From UBA10347 sp905182135 (GTDB lineage: Bacteria; Actinomycetota; Acidimicrobiia; Acidimicrobiales; UBA10347): a DNA stretch of 64,000 nt. The translations under genes and the position numbers were made by a program. Shown here one piece after another: positions 1 through 8,467 of the stretch. The stretch is taken from NCBI GenBank assembly GCA_963925805.1, contig CAWUSE010000023.1:124001-188000 (forward strand), given 5' to 3'. How positions within the stretch are numbered: the first letter of the stretch is position 1; the number at the start of each line of letters is the position of its first letter. The notes beneath the pieces are model-generated. The model saw only the letters and a list, made by a program, of their open reading frames with translations. It was not told where the DNA came from and did not search any database.

Positions 1-660
1 CTGCGCTGCATCGCACATCTCGCAGAAGATCCAGGCCTGATCGGAGCGTTCGAGGCGGGCCACGACATACACAACGCGACTGCGGCTCGTGTCTTCGATA
101 TTAAGCCTGAAGACGTCACTGTTGAGCAACGATCCAAAGCCAAAATGGTTAGTTATGGGCTGGCTTATGGGATGGAGTCTTACGGCCTGGGCCAGAGACT
201 TGGCATACCCACCAACGAAGCCCAAGTCATTCTCGACGCGTACTTCGAAGCTTTCCCGGCCGTGCGCCAATATATGGACGACACTGTCGCCGAGGCCCGC
301 CAACGCGGCTACACCGAAACTCTATTCGGACGGCGCCGTCAGATTCCAGAACTCAGCTCGTCGAACTTCCGGATCCGTCAAGCTGGTGAACGCCAGGCCA
401 TGAATGCAGGAATCCAAGGTTTAGCCGCCGATATTTTCAAGGTCGCGCTTGTCGAACTCGACAAAGGTCTCGACGAGAGCGGTCTCGAGGCCAAAGTCAT
501 TTTGCAGGTACACGACGAAGTGGTGCTCGAGACCCCACCCGCCGAACTGGACGCAACCCGGGACCTAGTTGTCAAGGTGATGGCCAACGCATTCGATCTA
601 CGAGTCCCACTTGACGTAAACCTGGCCGACGGCCCAACTTGGGCGGCTGGAAAGGGCTAG
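1..660 (+). CDS. polA: DNA polymerase I, C-terminal part (5' end outside window)
   Basis: The open frame runs from base 1 without a start, so only about 219 C-terminal residues are present. It covers the end of the family A polymerase palm and fingers. The O-helix motif is seen as RSKAKMVSYGLAYGMESYGL, close to the actinobacterial form of the dNTP-binding helix, and the palm motif C as QVHDEVVLE, with the His-Asp pair that holds a catalytic metal. The protein fills gaps in excision repair and removes Okazaki primers, which fits the uvr genes further along. The frame closes with TAG at 658-660. No terminator is seen directly behind it. Identification is secure; exonuclease domains cannot be judged. 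Confidence 0.96.
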   Translation: MRCIAHLAEDPGLIGAFEAGHDIHNATAARVFDIKPEDVTVEQRSKAKMVSYGLAYGMESYGLGQRLGIPTNEAQVILDAYFEAFPAVRQYMDDTVAEARQRGYTETLFGRRRQIPELSSSNFRIRQAGERQAMNAGIQGLAADIFKVALVELDKGLDESGLEAKVILQVHDEVVLETPPAELDATRDLVVKVMANAFDLRVPLDVNLADGPTWAAGKG

Positions 661-831
661 CGCTTGTTTTCAGCAACTATCCTGTCTGCGTCGATGAGGT
701 GCGAGGTGCAAAGCCCCGAGAGACTTTTAGGAAATTCCAGCGTTATCACCCCCTATGTCAGCTTGAGCCACAGGTCAGTATCGACAGACGTCCGAACTCT
801 GCACGGTTGCGGAGCAGGCGCTGCTTACCAA

Positions 832-924
832 CCCTTTGTGTCACAACCCTTTGTGTCACCCTTTGTGTCAGACACAGATGGTTACACCCTTTGTGTCAGA
901 CACAGATGGTTAGACACAGATGGT
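832..924. repeat. Interleaved short repeats forming near-palindromes between polA and ppnP
   Basis: CCCTTTGTGTCA occurs four times (832-843, 847-858, 859-870, 887-898) and GACACAGATGGT three times (871-882, 899-910, 913-924). The second unit is nearly the reverse complement of the first, so each adjacent pair (859-882 and 887-910) folds as a hairpin with the core TGTGTC-A-GACACA. The array lies 43 bases upstream of the ppnP start. It could be a REP/MITE-like element or a multi-copy protein-binding site; function unknown. Confidence 0.8.
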
Positions 925-966
925 GAGTTGGTGGGATTGGAGTCGACAAGAGGACACGTCGCTAAG

Positions 967-1257
967 ATGCGCTCCGTGTTGCAGGTAAACGAGTATTTCG
1001 ATGGCGGGGTGAAGTCGATTGGGTTCCAGGGACCCGAGATGGCGTCATCCGTTGGTGTGATGGCGCCGGGGGAGTACGAGTTCGGTACCAGCCAGAACGA
1101 AGTCATGACCGTGATCAGTGGTGAGCTTTTAGTGCGACTGCCAGAGGCAGATCACTACCAGCCGTTCCTCGCCGGCGACTCGTTTGAGGTTGCCGCAAAC
1201 CAGAGCTTCGAGCTCAAGGTTGCAACTGACACCGCCTACCTTTGCACCTACGCCTAG
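967..1257 (+). CDS. ppnP: Pyrimidine/purine nucleoside phosphorylase PpnP (DUF1255, YaiE family)
   Basis: A 96-residue single-domain cupin. The family phosphorolyses nucleosides such as uridine, adenosine and guanosine to base plus ribose-1-phosphate, a nucleoside salvage step in the cytoplasm. Visible family marks are NEYFDGGVKSIGF near the N-terminus, GVMAPGEYEF, the block EVMTVISGELLVRLP and the C-terminal YLCTY; length agrees with the about 94 residues of the E. coli protein. The frame stays open further upstream, but that part lies over the repeat array and has no family similarity, so ATG 967 is chosen. No convincing ribosome-binding site is visible. Confidence 0.9.
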   Translation: MRSVLQVNEYFDGGVKSIGFQGPEMASSVGVMAPGEYEFGTSQNEVMTVISGELLVRLPEADHYQPFLAGDSFEVAANQSFELKVATDTAYLCTYA

Positions 1258-2077
1258 TTCGTGTTGAGGTTCAGCCCTCGGTGAAACAAGGAGCGTAAGC
1301 CACAAGATCTAGGACCCCGGATCGCTTCGTTACCCGCAAGCCACTCGCCGGAGCTCGGACGGCAATCGGGTAGCTCTTCGCATCGCCAGCCTTTGTTTTG
1401 GCCAATATGACATAGGCGGCTATCAGTCATGACGCTGCGACGGCACGGGTCCGAACTCGGTTTAGCCACTATGAGCGGGAAGAAGAGTTGCCGACCCGCC
1501 AGAGCCGAGTTGCACACCCGCAGAGCGAACGGGCCTGTGCTGCTATCACACCGTTTACTTGCGCCGTGCCACTTGATCCGGCCCGATCTAGATTGCTGTC
1601 GAACGGGTAGTGGTGGCGGGCGTTGCCGATGTCGGCGATTTCGGCGATTTCGGCATAGATCAGCGAAATCTCTTACAGTTTCGGGAAGTTGCGTCTGAAA
1701 CCTGCTCGCCACTTCCTTCTTGAAAAGCAATCAGGTGGGTCCGGACAGCAAGGAGGGGTCGTCGTATGCTCGGAAGGTGCGATGGAACATGGGTTGGCTG
1801 TGACTACTTAAGCCCCGAGAACCCATTGAGAACGGCAGAAACCTGAGTTGGTCTGTGAGGATCCGGCAAAGGCCGCATTGGTTGCATGGCAATAGGGTGA
1901 GGTTCCGGGCATCACACGTCTACTGGGGCGCCACCTCTTTCGAGAGGGACGCAGACGCAGTTAACGCCTCGACTTTGGTTGCCCCATCGTCATACTTTGA
2001 CGAGTGACGCAGATAGCCTCTACACGCGGCGTGATTCATCGCTGCGCTCCCTATTCGATATCAGCAAACGAGATTCC
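1258..2077. other. 820-base region without a recognisable gene
   Basis: Open frames here on both strands have arginine-rich composition and no domain I recognise. A short tandem TCGGCGATT (about 1632-1655) is seen. The promoter and leader of rpsA are expected in the right-hand part, but no clear -35/-10 pair stands out. Confidence 0.5.
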
Positions 2078-3649
2078 GTGTCCGATACGACTATTCCCAC
2101 CACACCAGAGCCAATTGCAGAAGAAGCTGCAGCCATTGTCGAAGCGCCCGAAGCAGAAGTAGTAGCTGTACAAGAGGCAGCCACCGAAGCAGCTCCCATC
2201 GAAGAAGAGGCCGCTGAGGCAACTCCCGCCACTGATGCAGCTCCTGTTGTCGAGCCAGCACCAGCACCAGCGCCGGCGCCGGCGCCAACACCTGCCGACG
2301 ATGAATCAATGTTCGGCACCTTCGACGAAGAAGGTAACTACACGCCGCGCCAGATCGTTGCTGACGATATCTCGGATGCCGATCTCGATGCTGCCTATGG
2401 CCAGACCTTCGTATCGGTCGAAGAAGGCCAGATGGTCAACGGCACCGTCGTTCGTATCGATGCCGACGAAGTCCTGCTAGACATCGGCTACAAGAGCGAG
2501 GGCGTTATCCCGGCTCGTGAGTTGTCGATCCGCAACGACGTCGACCCTCGCGAAGTCGTCTCCATGGGCGAGAGTATCGAGTCGCTTGTTCTTACCAAGG
2601 AAGACAAAGAGGGTCGCCTGATCCTCAGCCGCAAGCGTGCACAGTACGAACGTGCCTGGGGCAAGATCGAGCAGCTCAAAGAAGAAGACGGCATGGTCTC
2701 GGGACCAGTCATCGAGGTCGTCAAGGGCGGCCTGATCGTGGACATCGGCCTGCGTGGCTTCCTTCCCGCATCGCTGGTTGAGCTGCGTCGTGTTCGCGAC
2801 CTCCAGCCTTACGTAGGACAGACACTCGAAGCCAAAATTATTGAGCTCGACAAGAACCGCAACAACGTTGTGCTGTCACGTCGTGCGTGGCTCGAAGAGA
2901 CGCAGAAAGAACAGCGCGAAGAGTTCCTAGACAATCTCAAGCCAGGCGAAGCTCGCAAGGGCATCGTCAGTTCGGTCGTGAACTTCGGTGCATTCGTCGA
3001 CCTTGGCGGCATGGACGGACTCATCCACGTTTCCGAACTCTCTTGGAAGCACGTTGATCACCCAAGCTCTGTTGTGCAGGTTGGCGACGAAGTCGACGTG
3101 CAGGTGCTTGAGGTCGACCTTGACCGCGAACGCATCAGCCTGTCGCTCAAGGCGACACAGCAAGACCCATGGCAGCAGTTCGCTGGTGCTCACAAGGTCG
3201 GCGAACTCGTCTACGGTCGCGTTACCAAGTTGGTCCCTTTCGGTTCGTTCGTCCAGGTTGGCGACAGCATCGAGGGTCTGGTTCACATCTCCGAGATGTC
3301 AGCCCATCACGTCGATCTGCCAGAACAAGTTGTGTCACCGGGCGAAGAGCTCTGGGTCAAGATCATCGATCTCGACCTACAGCGCCGCCGGATCAGCCTG
3401 TCGATCAAGCAGGCTGCCGAGGGTGGCGTCGTGGCCGCCGAGTACCAAGAGCACTTCGGTGAGCATGCGTACGACGACGAAGGTAACTACATCGGCGAAG
3501 TCGAAGCTGAGGAACGTGAACCGGCTGCAGTCGAACCGCTTTCAGCCGACATCGCTGCAGATATCGAAGCTGCGTACGCGCAGGTCCATGGCATGGAGAC
3601 CGAGCTTGCACCAGCACCGGAGGCCCCAACTACTCCTCCTGGCGCTTAG
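2078..3649 (+). CDS. rpsA: 30S ribosomal protein S1 with acidic/Ala-Pro N-terminal extension
   Basis: S1 binds mRNA on the small ribosomal subunit. Four S1 (OB-fold) domains lie at about residues 117-187, 205-271, 290-360 and 376-446, the third and fourth with the classic FGAFVDLGGMDGLIHVSEL and FGSFVQVGDSIEGLVHISEM cores. Four domains is usual for actinobacterial S1, against six in E. coli. The start is taken at GTG 2078 (523 residues), where the acidic tail characteristic of the N-terminus begins; the frame remains open to a TTG at 1979. Residues 1-75 are unusual: repeated Glu/Ala followed by an alternating Ala-Pro run. DEEGNYTP and DDEGNYIGE echo each other before domain 1 and after domain 4. 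A strong terminator follows. Confidence 0.95.
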   Translation: MSDTTIPTTPEPIAEEAAAIVEAPEAEVVAVQEAATEAAPIEEEAAEATPATDAAPVVEPAPAPAPAPAPTPADDESMFGTFDEEGNYTPRQIVADDISDADLDAAYGQTFVSVEEGQMVNGTVVRIDADEVLLDIGYKSEGVIPARELSIRNDVDPREVVSMGESIESLVLTKEDKEGRLILSRKRAQYERAWGKIEQLKEEDGMVSGPVIEVVKGGLIVDIGLRGFLPASLVELRRVRDLQPYVGQTLEAKIIELDKNRNNVVLSRRAWLEETQKEQREEFLDNLKPGEARKGIVSSVVNFGAFVDLGGMDGLIHVSELSWKHVDHPSSVVQVGDEVDVQVLEVDLDRERISLSLKATQQDPWQQFAGAHKVGELVYGRVTKLVPFGSFVQVGDSIEGLVHISEMSAHHVDLPEQVVSPGEELWVKIIDLDLQRRRISLSIKQAAEGGVVAAEYQEHFGEHAYDDEGNYIGEVEAEEREPAAVEPLSADIAADIEAAYAQVHGMETELAPAPEAPTTPPGA

Positions 3650-3670
3650 TTCCTAACTAACTCGCTAAAC

Positions 3671-3700
3671 AGCCCCCGAGCTTTGGCTCGGGGGCTGTTT
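3671..3700 (+). terminator. Rho-independent terminator after rpsA
   Basis: A perfect 11-bp stem, AGCCCCCGAGC (3671-3681) with GCTCGGGGGCT (3686-3696), closes a TTTG loop and is followed by TTTGCGTTTT. It lies 21 bases past the rpsA stop. Confidence 0.93.
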
Positions 3701-3761
3701 GCGTTTTCAGTCATGTTTCATGGAGCACGAGTATTTTCGCTGCCGCCAGTAGAATCAGGCG

Positions 3762-4535
3762 ATGGCCGCAGTAGCTGGCAGCGTGATCATGCTCGGCTGT
3801 GAGCATGCCCGATATGGACAGGTCGACGCGGTCAGCGTCTCGCCGAGACTCGCGGCGGCGATTAGCGTCGGGGCAGACGAGCATTCGCCGAGTCTGCAAT
3901 TCAAGGGAGCGGTTGAGGTACCAAACGAGGATGCGCTGTTGGCTTTCGAAGATGGGCCCGTAGTCATGCTCGCTGTCGCCGACGCACACTTCGGACATGA
4001 GTCGAGTCACCAACTGATTTCCGGGATCGCACGCCTGGTCCAGTACGGACTACCCGCAAGCGTGGAAGCACTCGTCGAGATCTTCGCCACGATTGGAGCA
4101 GGAACGGCGACAATGACCGAGTCTGAGAGCACACTGCTTGTAGCGGTTCTCGACCGAGAGCACAACGAGGGGTTCGGTATAAGCTACGGCGACTCGACGC
4201 TGGCGCTCGTAGGTCCCTCGGGTTTCCGACAGGCCAATGTGCCGGATACGACCTATGTGAACGCTGACTCTTTCTTGCGGCGCCAGCGAGGGATGGAGTT
4301 CGAGTTCGCCAGCCGTCCTGGTGATGTGATGGTGATGCACACCGATGGCGTCGACGAATGCCATTACCGCAATCCAGATTCTTCGATACGACCGGCACAC
4401 ATCATCGAATTGGTCGACCGTTTTGGAGTGAATCCGGCGATGCTGGCAACCAAGGTCGCCGAATGTGCGCTTGCTGGGGTTGACGGAAACCCAGGTGGCC
4501 AAGACAATATTGCGGTCGTTGTGGCGAGTTGTTAG
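3762..4535 (+). CDS. PP2C-like serine/threonine phosphatase
   Basis: A 257-residue soluble protein with the layout of a PP2C (PPM) domain. Metal-binding motifs are seen as VADAHFGHES around Asp74 (the usual DGHGG site, altered), VMHTDGVDE in the second half and the C-terminal GGQDNIAVVV. PP2C proteins remove phosphate from Ser/Thr, often opposing Hanks kinases or acting on anti-sigma antagonists; the substrate here cannot be deduced. The altered DGHGG motif makes reduced or different activity possible. It starts at ATG 3762; TAGAAT at 3750-3755 sits 6 bases before the start, suggesting a leaderless transcript. It stands alone behind the rpsA terminator. Confidence 0.75.
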   Translation: MAAVAGSVIMLGCEHARYGQVDAVSVSPRLAAAISVGADEHSPSLQFKGAVEVPNEDALLAFEDGPVVMLAVADAHFGHESSHQLISGIARLVQYGLPASVEALVEIFATIGAGTATMTESESTLLVAVLDREHNEGFGISYGDSTLALVGPSGFRQANVPDTTYVNADSFLRRQRGMEFEFASRPGDVMVMHTDGVDECHYRNPDSSIRPAHIIELVDRFGVNPAMLATKVAECALAGVDGNPGGQDNIAVVVASC

Positions 4536-4612
4536 TAGTGGATCGGCCTAGCGTTTGGCCGAGATGGTGTAGCTACAGAGCGGTGCTGTTACCAGCGAAT
4601 GAAGAGCACCCT

Positions 4613-5143
4613 CTAACGACCATTCGATGAGTCCGATGTGCGTTGCTGTCGCAACATCTTTACTGATTGAGTGCCCACGCGATTGGTGATTCGCGAGACG
4701 ACTACGAATCCGTGCCGTTCATAGAGCGCGACTGCAGGGTTCGAGGCACGTGCGGTGAGCACAATTTGAGGTAGGCCTTGATTGTCGGCGAGCAGAAGGA
4801 TGCGCTCCAAAAGTTGGGACCCGATGCCGCTTCCGGTCATGTCTGGCTCGACCGAGATCACTAACTCGGGTGTGGCGTCGTCAACGAAGGTCACATCTTG
4901 TTGCTCGTGACCAGTCATGTTTCGGAGCCAGCACGCCCCGATTGGTGTGAGACCTGAGGTACGAGCGATCAACCCGAGGTCGCCCTTGCGTGTGCCCCAT
5001 GCATCGAGGTGCCTGATTAGATCAGGGTTCTTCTGCATGTCGGCGATCGTCACGCCGTGTTCATGATGAGTGTGCGATGCGTAATACAACATGTGCCACA
5101 TGAAGTCGACATCGCCGGGTTGTGCCGCAGCGATCAAGGCCAT
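4613..5143 (-). CDS. GNAT-family N-acetyltransferase
   Basis: 176 residues from ATG 5143; a longer frame reaches 5164 but adds nothing like the family. The acetyl-CoA-binding motif A is visible as VEPDMTGSGIGSQLLERIL, with the R/QxxGxG/A loop here as MTGSGIG, followed by NPAVALYERHGFVVV, the conserved beta6-beta7 part of the fold. GNAT enzymes transfer acetyl from acetyl-CoA to amines; the substrate is unknown. A hairpin terminator lies just upstream, so the gene is probably transcribed separately from the response regulator. The downstream end faces the PP2C-like gene. Confidence 0.85.
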   Translation of the reverse strand: MALIAAAQPGDVDFMWHMLYYASHTHHEHGVTIADMQKNPDLIRHLDAWGTRKGDLGLIARTSGLTPIGACWLRNMTGHEQQDVTFVDDATPELVISVEPDMTGSGIGSQLLERILLLADNQGLPQIVLTARASNPAVALYERHGFVVVSRITNRVGTQSVKMLRQQRTSDSSNGR

Positions 5144-5170
5144 AACGCCATTGTTGCAGCACAAAACGGT

Positions 5171-5200
5171 AAACGCCCCGGACTTTGTGGTCCGAGGCGC
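5171..5200 (-). terminator. Hairpin terminator behind the response regulator
   Basis: CGCCCCGGAC (5174-5183) pairs with GTCCGAGGCG (5190-5199) across a TTTGTG loop; in the minus-strand RNA the one odd pair is a G-U wobble. On the minus strand it is followed by GTTTACCGTTTTGT, so it best serves the response regulator gene. Confidence 0.75.
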
Positions 5201-5273
5201 TCACATTTAATTTTGGGATCTAGTGAGTCCGTGGACCTCATGCCTGCTTAAAGACGTCAGGGACTCAGATGAT

Positions 5274-5924
5274 CTAGTCGAGGGTCACGATTCCCATCCG
5301 CACCGCCTGCAAAACGGCTTGCGTACGGTCACGAGCGTCGAGCCTCTGGTAGATAGAAGCCAGGTGATTCTTCACTGTTTTCTGGCTGATGAAGAGCCGT
5401 TCGGCGACCTCAGGAGTCGCGTGGCCGTCGGCGATCATCTGGAGTACCTCGGTTTCACGAGGTGTGATCTGATGAGTGGTCGATGTCGCGGTCAGCGTCG
5501 AACTTGGGCGGCGAACCTGAGCGAGCAGTTGTGGCTTGAGCTGTGGCGAAATAACCGTCTCGCCGGAAGCGGCAAGGCGGGTCGCTGTCATGAGCTCGTC
5601 GATGCTGCAGTCCTTCAGCAGGAAGCCCGATGCGCCAGCTCGGATAGCTCGTGACAACGAGTCTTGGTCACCGTGCGAGGTCAAGATGAGCACTCGGGTG
5701 TTTGGGCATTGACTGGAAATTTGTTGGCAGGCGTCAATGCCGTCCGTGCCAGGCATAGCGATGTCGGTCACCACGAGCTGTGGTTGGCGTGCAATAGCGA
5801 GGGGGACGGCCTCCTCGGCGCTTGCGACGTCGCCAATGACGTCGAAGCCCGATTCGGTATACGAGCGCTTGAGGCTCTCGCGCAACATGCGGTGGTCATC
5901 TACGAGTAACAGTGAAACAGGCAT
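5274..5924 (-). CDS. NarL/FixJ-type response regulator
   Basis: 216 residues. The N-terminal receiver domain (about 1-120) shows the acidic pair in LLLVDDH, the phospho-acceptor Asp54 in VVTDIAMPG and the conserved Lys104 in GFLLKD. The C-terminal LuxR helix-turn-helix (about 150-215) has the sequence ITPRETEVLQMIADGHATPE and KTVKNHLASIYQRL. The pair works as a phosphorylation switch controlling DNA binding. No histidine kinase is adjacent, so this is an orphan regulator or its kinase lies elsewhere. The start is ATG 5924. Targets cannot be told from the sequence; the PP2C and GNAT genes downstream are separated by a terminator. Confidence 0.95.
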   Translation of the reverse strand: MPVSLLLVDDHRMLRESLKRSYTESGFDVIGDVASAEEAVPLAIARQPQLVVTDIAMPGTDGIDACQQISSQCPNTRVLILTSHGDQDSLSRAIRAGASGFLLKDCSIDELMTATRLAASGETVISPQLKPQLLAQVRRPSSTLTATSTTHQITPRETEVLQMIADGHATPEVAERLFISQKTVKNHLASIYQRLDARDRTQAVLQAVRMGIVTLD

Positions 5925-6028
5925 AGTTAGTTAATCGTCCGTTTGGCCCATGTCTTTAGGGCTATTGGTAGATATTTCCAGAAAAATCTCAGATGGTGCA
6001 GTCTCGGGCTCTCGTGTAGGTTCATTCT

Positions 6029-6643
6029 GTGAGTGAATTTGGCCTTACCGGCGGCATTGGATCAGGTAAATCTTCAGCAAGTGAGCGTCTTGTTTCGCTC
6101 GGTGCTGGTTTGGTCGATGCCGACGCGACCGTAAAGCAGCTCCAAGGTGCAGGAATGCCCGTCTTTCAAGCGATCGTGGCGCATTTTGGGGAGGCCGTTG
6201 TAGGCAGTGACGGTGAGCTAAACCGCCCGGCTCTGGCCGATATTGTCTTCAATGACCCAGAAGAACTGAAGAAAATCAACGAACTAGTGCATCCGGCTGT
6301 GCGTAACGACATGGCTCATCAACGTGAAGTGTTGTCCAGGACACATAAAATTATCGTGCTCGATATTCCACTGCTTATAGAAAGTGAGAATCCGATCGAA
6401 CTAGCAGGCATTGTTGTGGTCGACACCCCGACCGAGGTCGCTATCGAACGATTGACGTCCTTCCGAGGCTTTTCAACCGAGGACGCGAACGCACGTATCT
6501 CAAGTCAGGTCAGCAGAGACACCCGGTTGGCGAAGGCTGATTTCGTTATTGATAACAGCGGCGATCTAGCTGACCTCGACGCTGAAATTACCCGTTGTTG
6601 GAACTGGATGAGTGAGCTTGATCGGCAAGCAAGGCGACCATGA
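6029..6643 (+). CDS. coaE: Dephospho-CoA kinase
   Basis: 204 residues, the usual length. CoaE phosphorylates the 3'-hydroxyl of dephospho-CoA with ATP, the last step of CoA synthesis. The P-loop GGIGSGKSS is at residues 8-16; VDADATVKQLQ, the substrate-side motif, follows; HPAVR and LDIPLLIES are further family blocks. The start is GTG 6029, and a TAGGTT hexamer (6017-6022) is 6 bases upstream, consistent with leaderless transcription. In many actinobacteria coaE follows rpsA and precedes uvrB; here the same neighbourhood is kept but with several genes inserted. Confidence 0.95.
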   Translation: MSEFGLTGGIGSGKSSASERLVSLGAGLVDADATVKQLQGAGMPVFQAIVAHFGEAVVGSDGELNRPALADIVFNDPEELKKINELVHPAVRNDMAHQREVLSRTHKIIVLDIPLLIESENPIELAGIVVVDTPTEVAIERLTSFRGFSTEDANARISSQVSRDTRLAKADFVIDNSGDLADLDAEITRCWNWMSELDRQARRP

Positions 6644-6683
6644 ACAACGCCAACAAAAAGAAATCTGAAAAACTTCGGATCTC

Positions 6684-7217
6684 ATGTCAACGAATCAGGC
6701 TGCTGATCCGTTGTATAGGTACACACAGCAAAGCGCCACATCTGGGCTGAGGGAAATGCAAACGTACGACGACAACTTTGAAACGCTATACCGCATAGCT
6801 TTCCGTGTTGCGTACCGCATCCTTGGCCAAAAGGTCGAGGCCGAAGATGTTGCACAAGAAACGATGGCCAAGGCGTATAGCCATTGGTGGCGAATCAAAC
6901 CTGAGGCTGCCCGTTGGGTGTCACGGGTTGCCGCTAACAATGCCATTGATGTCTGGCGCAAGCGCTCGAAACAGGATCTGACAGGTGAAGATCTTGTTCG
7001 TGCCCACGACGGTGAACCAATCATCGAACGTCTCGCCCTCGTCGAGGCTCTGTCTCGACTTTCTAAACGCCAGCGCGAAGTGGTGGTGTTGCGGTATCTG
7101 GCCGGCTACCCCGAAGCTGATGTCGCCGAAATTCTCGATTGTTCGGTCGGCACCGTCAAGACGCACGCATCTCGGGGTCTACATTCGCTGCGCGACACCA
7201 TGAGCGCAGACTCGTGA
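6684..7217 (+). CDS. ECF-type RNA polymerase sigma factor
   Basis: 177 residues. Sigma region 2 (about 25-95) is visible as LYRIAFRVAYRILGQKVEAE, DVAQETMAKAYSHWW and the -10-reading NNAIDVWRK; region 4 (about 115-170) as LSRLSKRQREVVVLRYLAGY with the helix-turn-helix EADVAEILDCSVGTVKTHAS. Regions 1 and 3 are absent, as expected for ECF sigma factors. ATG 6684 is used; an alternative in-frame ATG at 6756 lies shortly before the conserved part. The stop overlaps the next gene by GTGA, implying translational coupling with the membrane protein behind it. Confidence 0.92.
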   Translation: MSTNQAADPLYRYTQQSATSGLREMQTYDDNFETLYRIAFRVAYRILGQKVEAEDVAQETMAKAYSHWWRIKPEAARWVSRVAANNAIDVWRKRSKQDLTGEDLVRAHDGEPIIERLALVEALSRLSKRQREVVVLRYLAGYPEADVAEILDCSVGTVKTHASRGLHSLRDTMSADS

Positions 7218-8401
7218 CGTTTGACCCGATCGGTGGCAACGTTGAGAATGAAGATATTCCCAACGTTGATCTCTCAGAACAACGTGTCTACAAGATGTTG
7301 CGTGACATCAAGCGAAACGCACGTAATCGGCGTATCGCCTTGTTTACACCGGTTCTTCTTGCTGTCGCCGTACTAGGCGCCATGATCGCAGCGCCGGCTC
7401 GCCACGGCGGTCTAGCCCTAATCGCCGAGGCTGAAATGTCTGATCCACAATTGCCTCGCGTTTTTGGCTCCAATGGAGTGTGGAGTTTGGCTGAGCCCAT
7501 CGAAGAGGCCCCGGTCATAGATCCTGGTATCGCCGACATGATTCAGGCGCCCACCGAGATGACAGCCCCCTTGTTCACGCTGTCGCCACCGGACAAAGAA
7601 AATCTCAATTCGATCCCGACGTCGATGTCTACCCCTCCGGTGTCGACGTCGGGACAATCACCAGATATGTCAGCCGCCAGTTTCGCCGATGAATGGGCTA
7701 ACCCTGCAGATGTGGACTGGTCGGCGTTCAGAGCCGCCATCCGTATCGAATCCAACGAGGTAGAGCGAGACGCTAACTCCATGGCAGCGTCCACCGACTG
7801 GGCCGCCGAAGTTCTTACACCAGTGCAGACAACCGCAACATCTGACACCCCGTCTAACGGTCCTGAAGATTCACTCTCTGATGATTTGGACAAGCCAGAC
7901 GATGGGGATGCAACTGTTGCGGTTAAACAGCCGCGAACTAAGCCCCAGGATCTAACCGAGGCGAATCCCTCCACGCCCACGGACGATCCTGTCGACACGG
8001 AGGTGACTACAGCCACGCTGCCAGCCACCATTATTCCGCATTTGGTGCTTGTTTACGGCGCACACGTATCTGTCACCGTGCAGGTTGTCGACGATGACAG
8101 TTCTGTCATCGACTGGTGTAACACCCGAATTGACTGGGGCGATGGCTCCATCAGCCGGGTTGTTGGCGCCGATGATGCTGCCTTGTGCACCGCTTTCTGC
8201 GAGTACGAGTCGACATCTTCGGCTGCCAGCGAAATCGATGCGGATGGCTCCAAGGTCATTGACGAGAACATCTTGTTCGAACACGAGTACGCGCGGACAA
8301 CCGATGCAGCACCTCGTATCTTTGTCGCAACGGGCGATGGCTGCTCGTACACGCTGGTTGAGCTTCAGCTGCGGCAGTTCACCGTCGTTCCAGTTCTGTA
8401 A
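7214..8401 (+). CDS. Single-pass membrane protein with PKD-like outer domain, coupled to the sigma factor
   Basis: 395 residues from GTG 7214, which overlaps the sigma factor stop as GTGA. The N-terminus (1-41) is cytoplasmic and basic; a single hydrophobic segment follows (IALFTPVLLAVAVLGAMIAA); then a long Ser/Thr/Pro/Asp-rich linker leads to a C-terminal domain with RIDWGDGSISRV and FEHEYAR, the signature pieces of a PKD (polycystic kidney disease) beta-sandwich. Several cysteines in that domain may form disulfides. The position suggests an anti-sigma factor or signal sensor, but no zinc-binding anti-sigma (HxxxCxxC) motif is present in the short cytoplasmic part. The role in controlling the sigma factor is inference. 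Confidence 0.75.
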   Translation: MTFDPIGGNVENEDIPNVDLSEQRVYKMLRDIKRNARNRRIALFTPVLLAVAVLGAMIAAPARHGGLALIAEAEMSDPQLPRVFGSNGVWSLAEPIEEAPVIDPGIADMIQAPTEMTAPLFTLSPPDKENLNSIPTSMSTPPVSTSGQSPDMSAASFADEWANPADVDWSAFRAAIRIESNEVERDANSMAASTDWAAEVLTPVQTTATSDTPSNGPEDSLSDDLDKPDDGDATVAVKQPRTKPQDLTEANPSTPTDDPVDTEVTTATLPATIIPHLVLVYGAHVSVTVQVVDDDSSVIDWCNTRIDWGDGSISRVVGADDAALCTAFCEYESTSSAASEIDADGSKVIDENILFEHEYARTTDAAPRIFVATGDGCSYTLVELQLRQFTVVPVL

Positions 8402-8467
8402 GGCGAAGTCGCGGGAGCGGCAGCCCCACCCTTCTAAAAGGTTGTGGCGGAGGACCTGGCCTGTGAG

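Noticed and set aside
1254..1730. 158-residue open frame on the minus strand and 89-residue frame opposite it (1429-1698)
   Set aside because: Both overlap each other, are very rich in Arg/Ser, lack a start signal and show no domain; they look like GC-driven open frames in a non-coding region.
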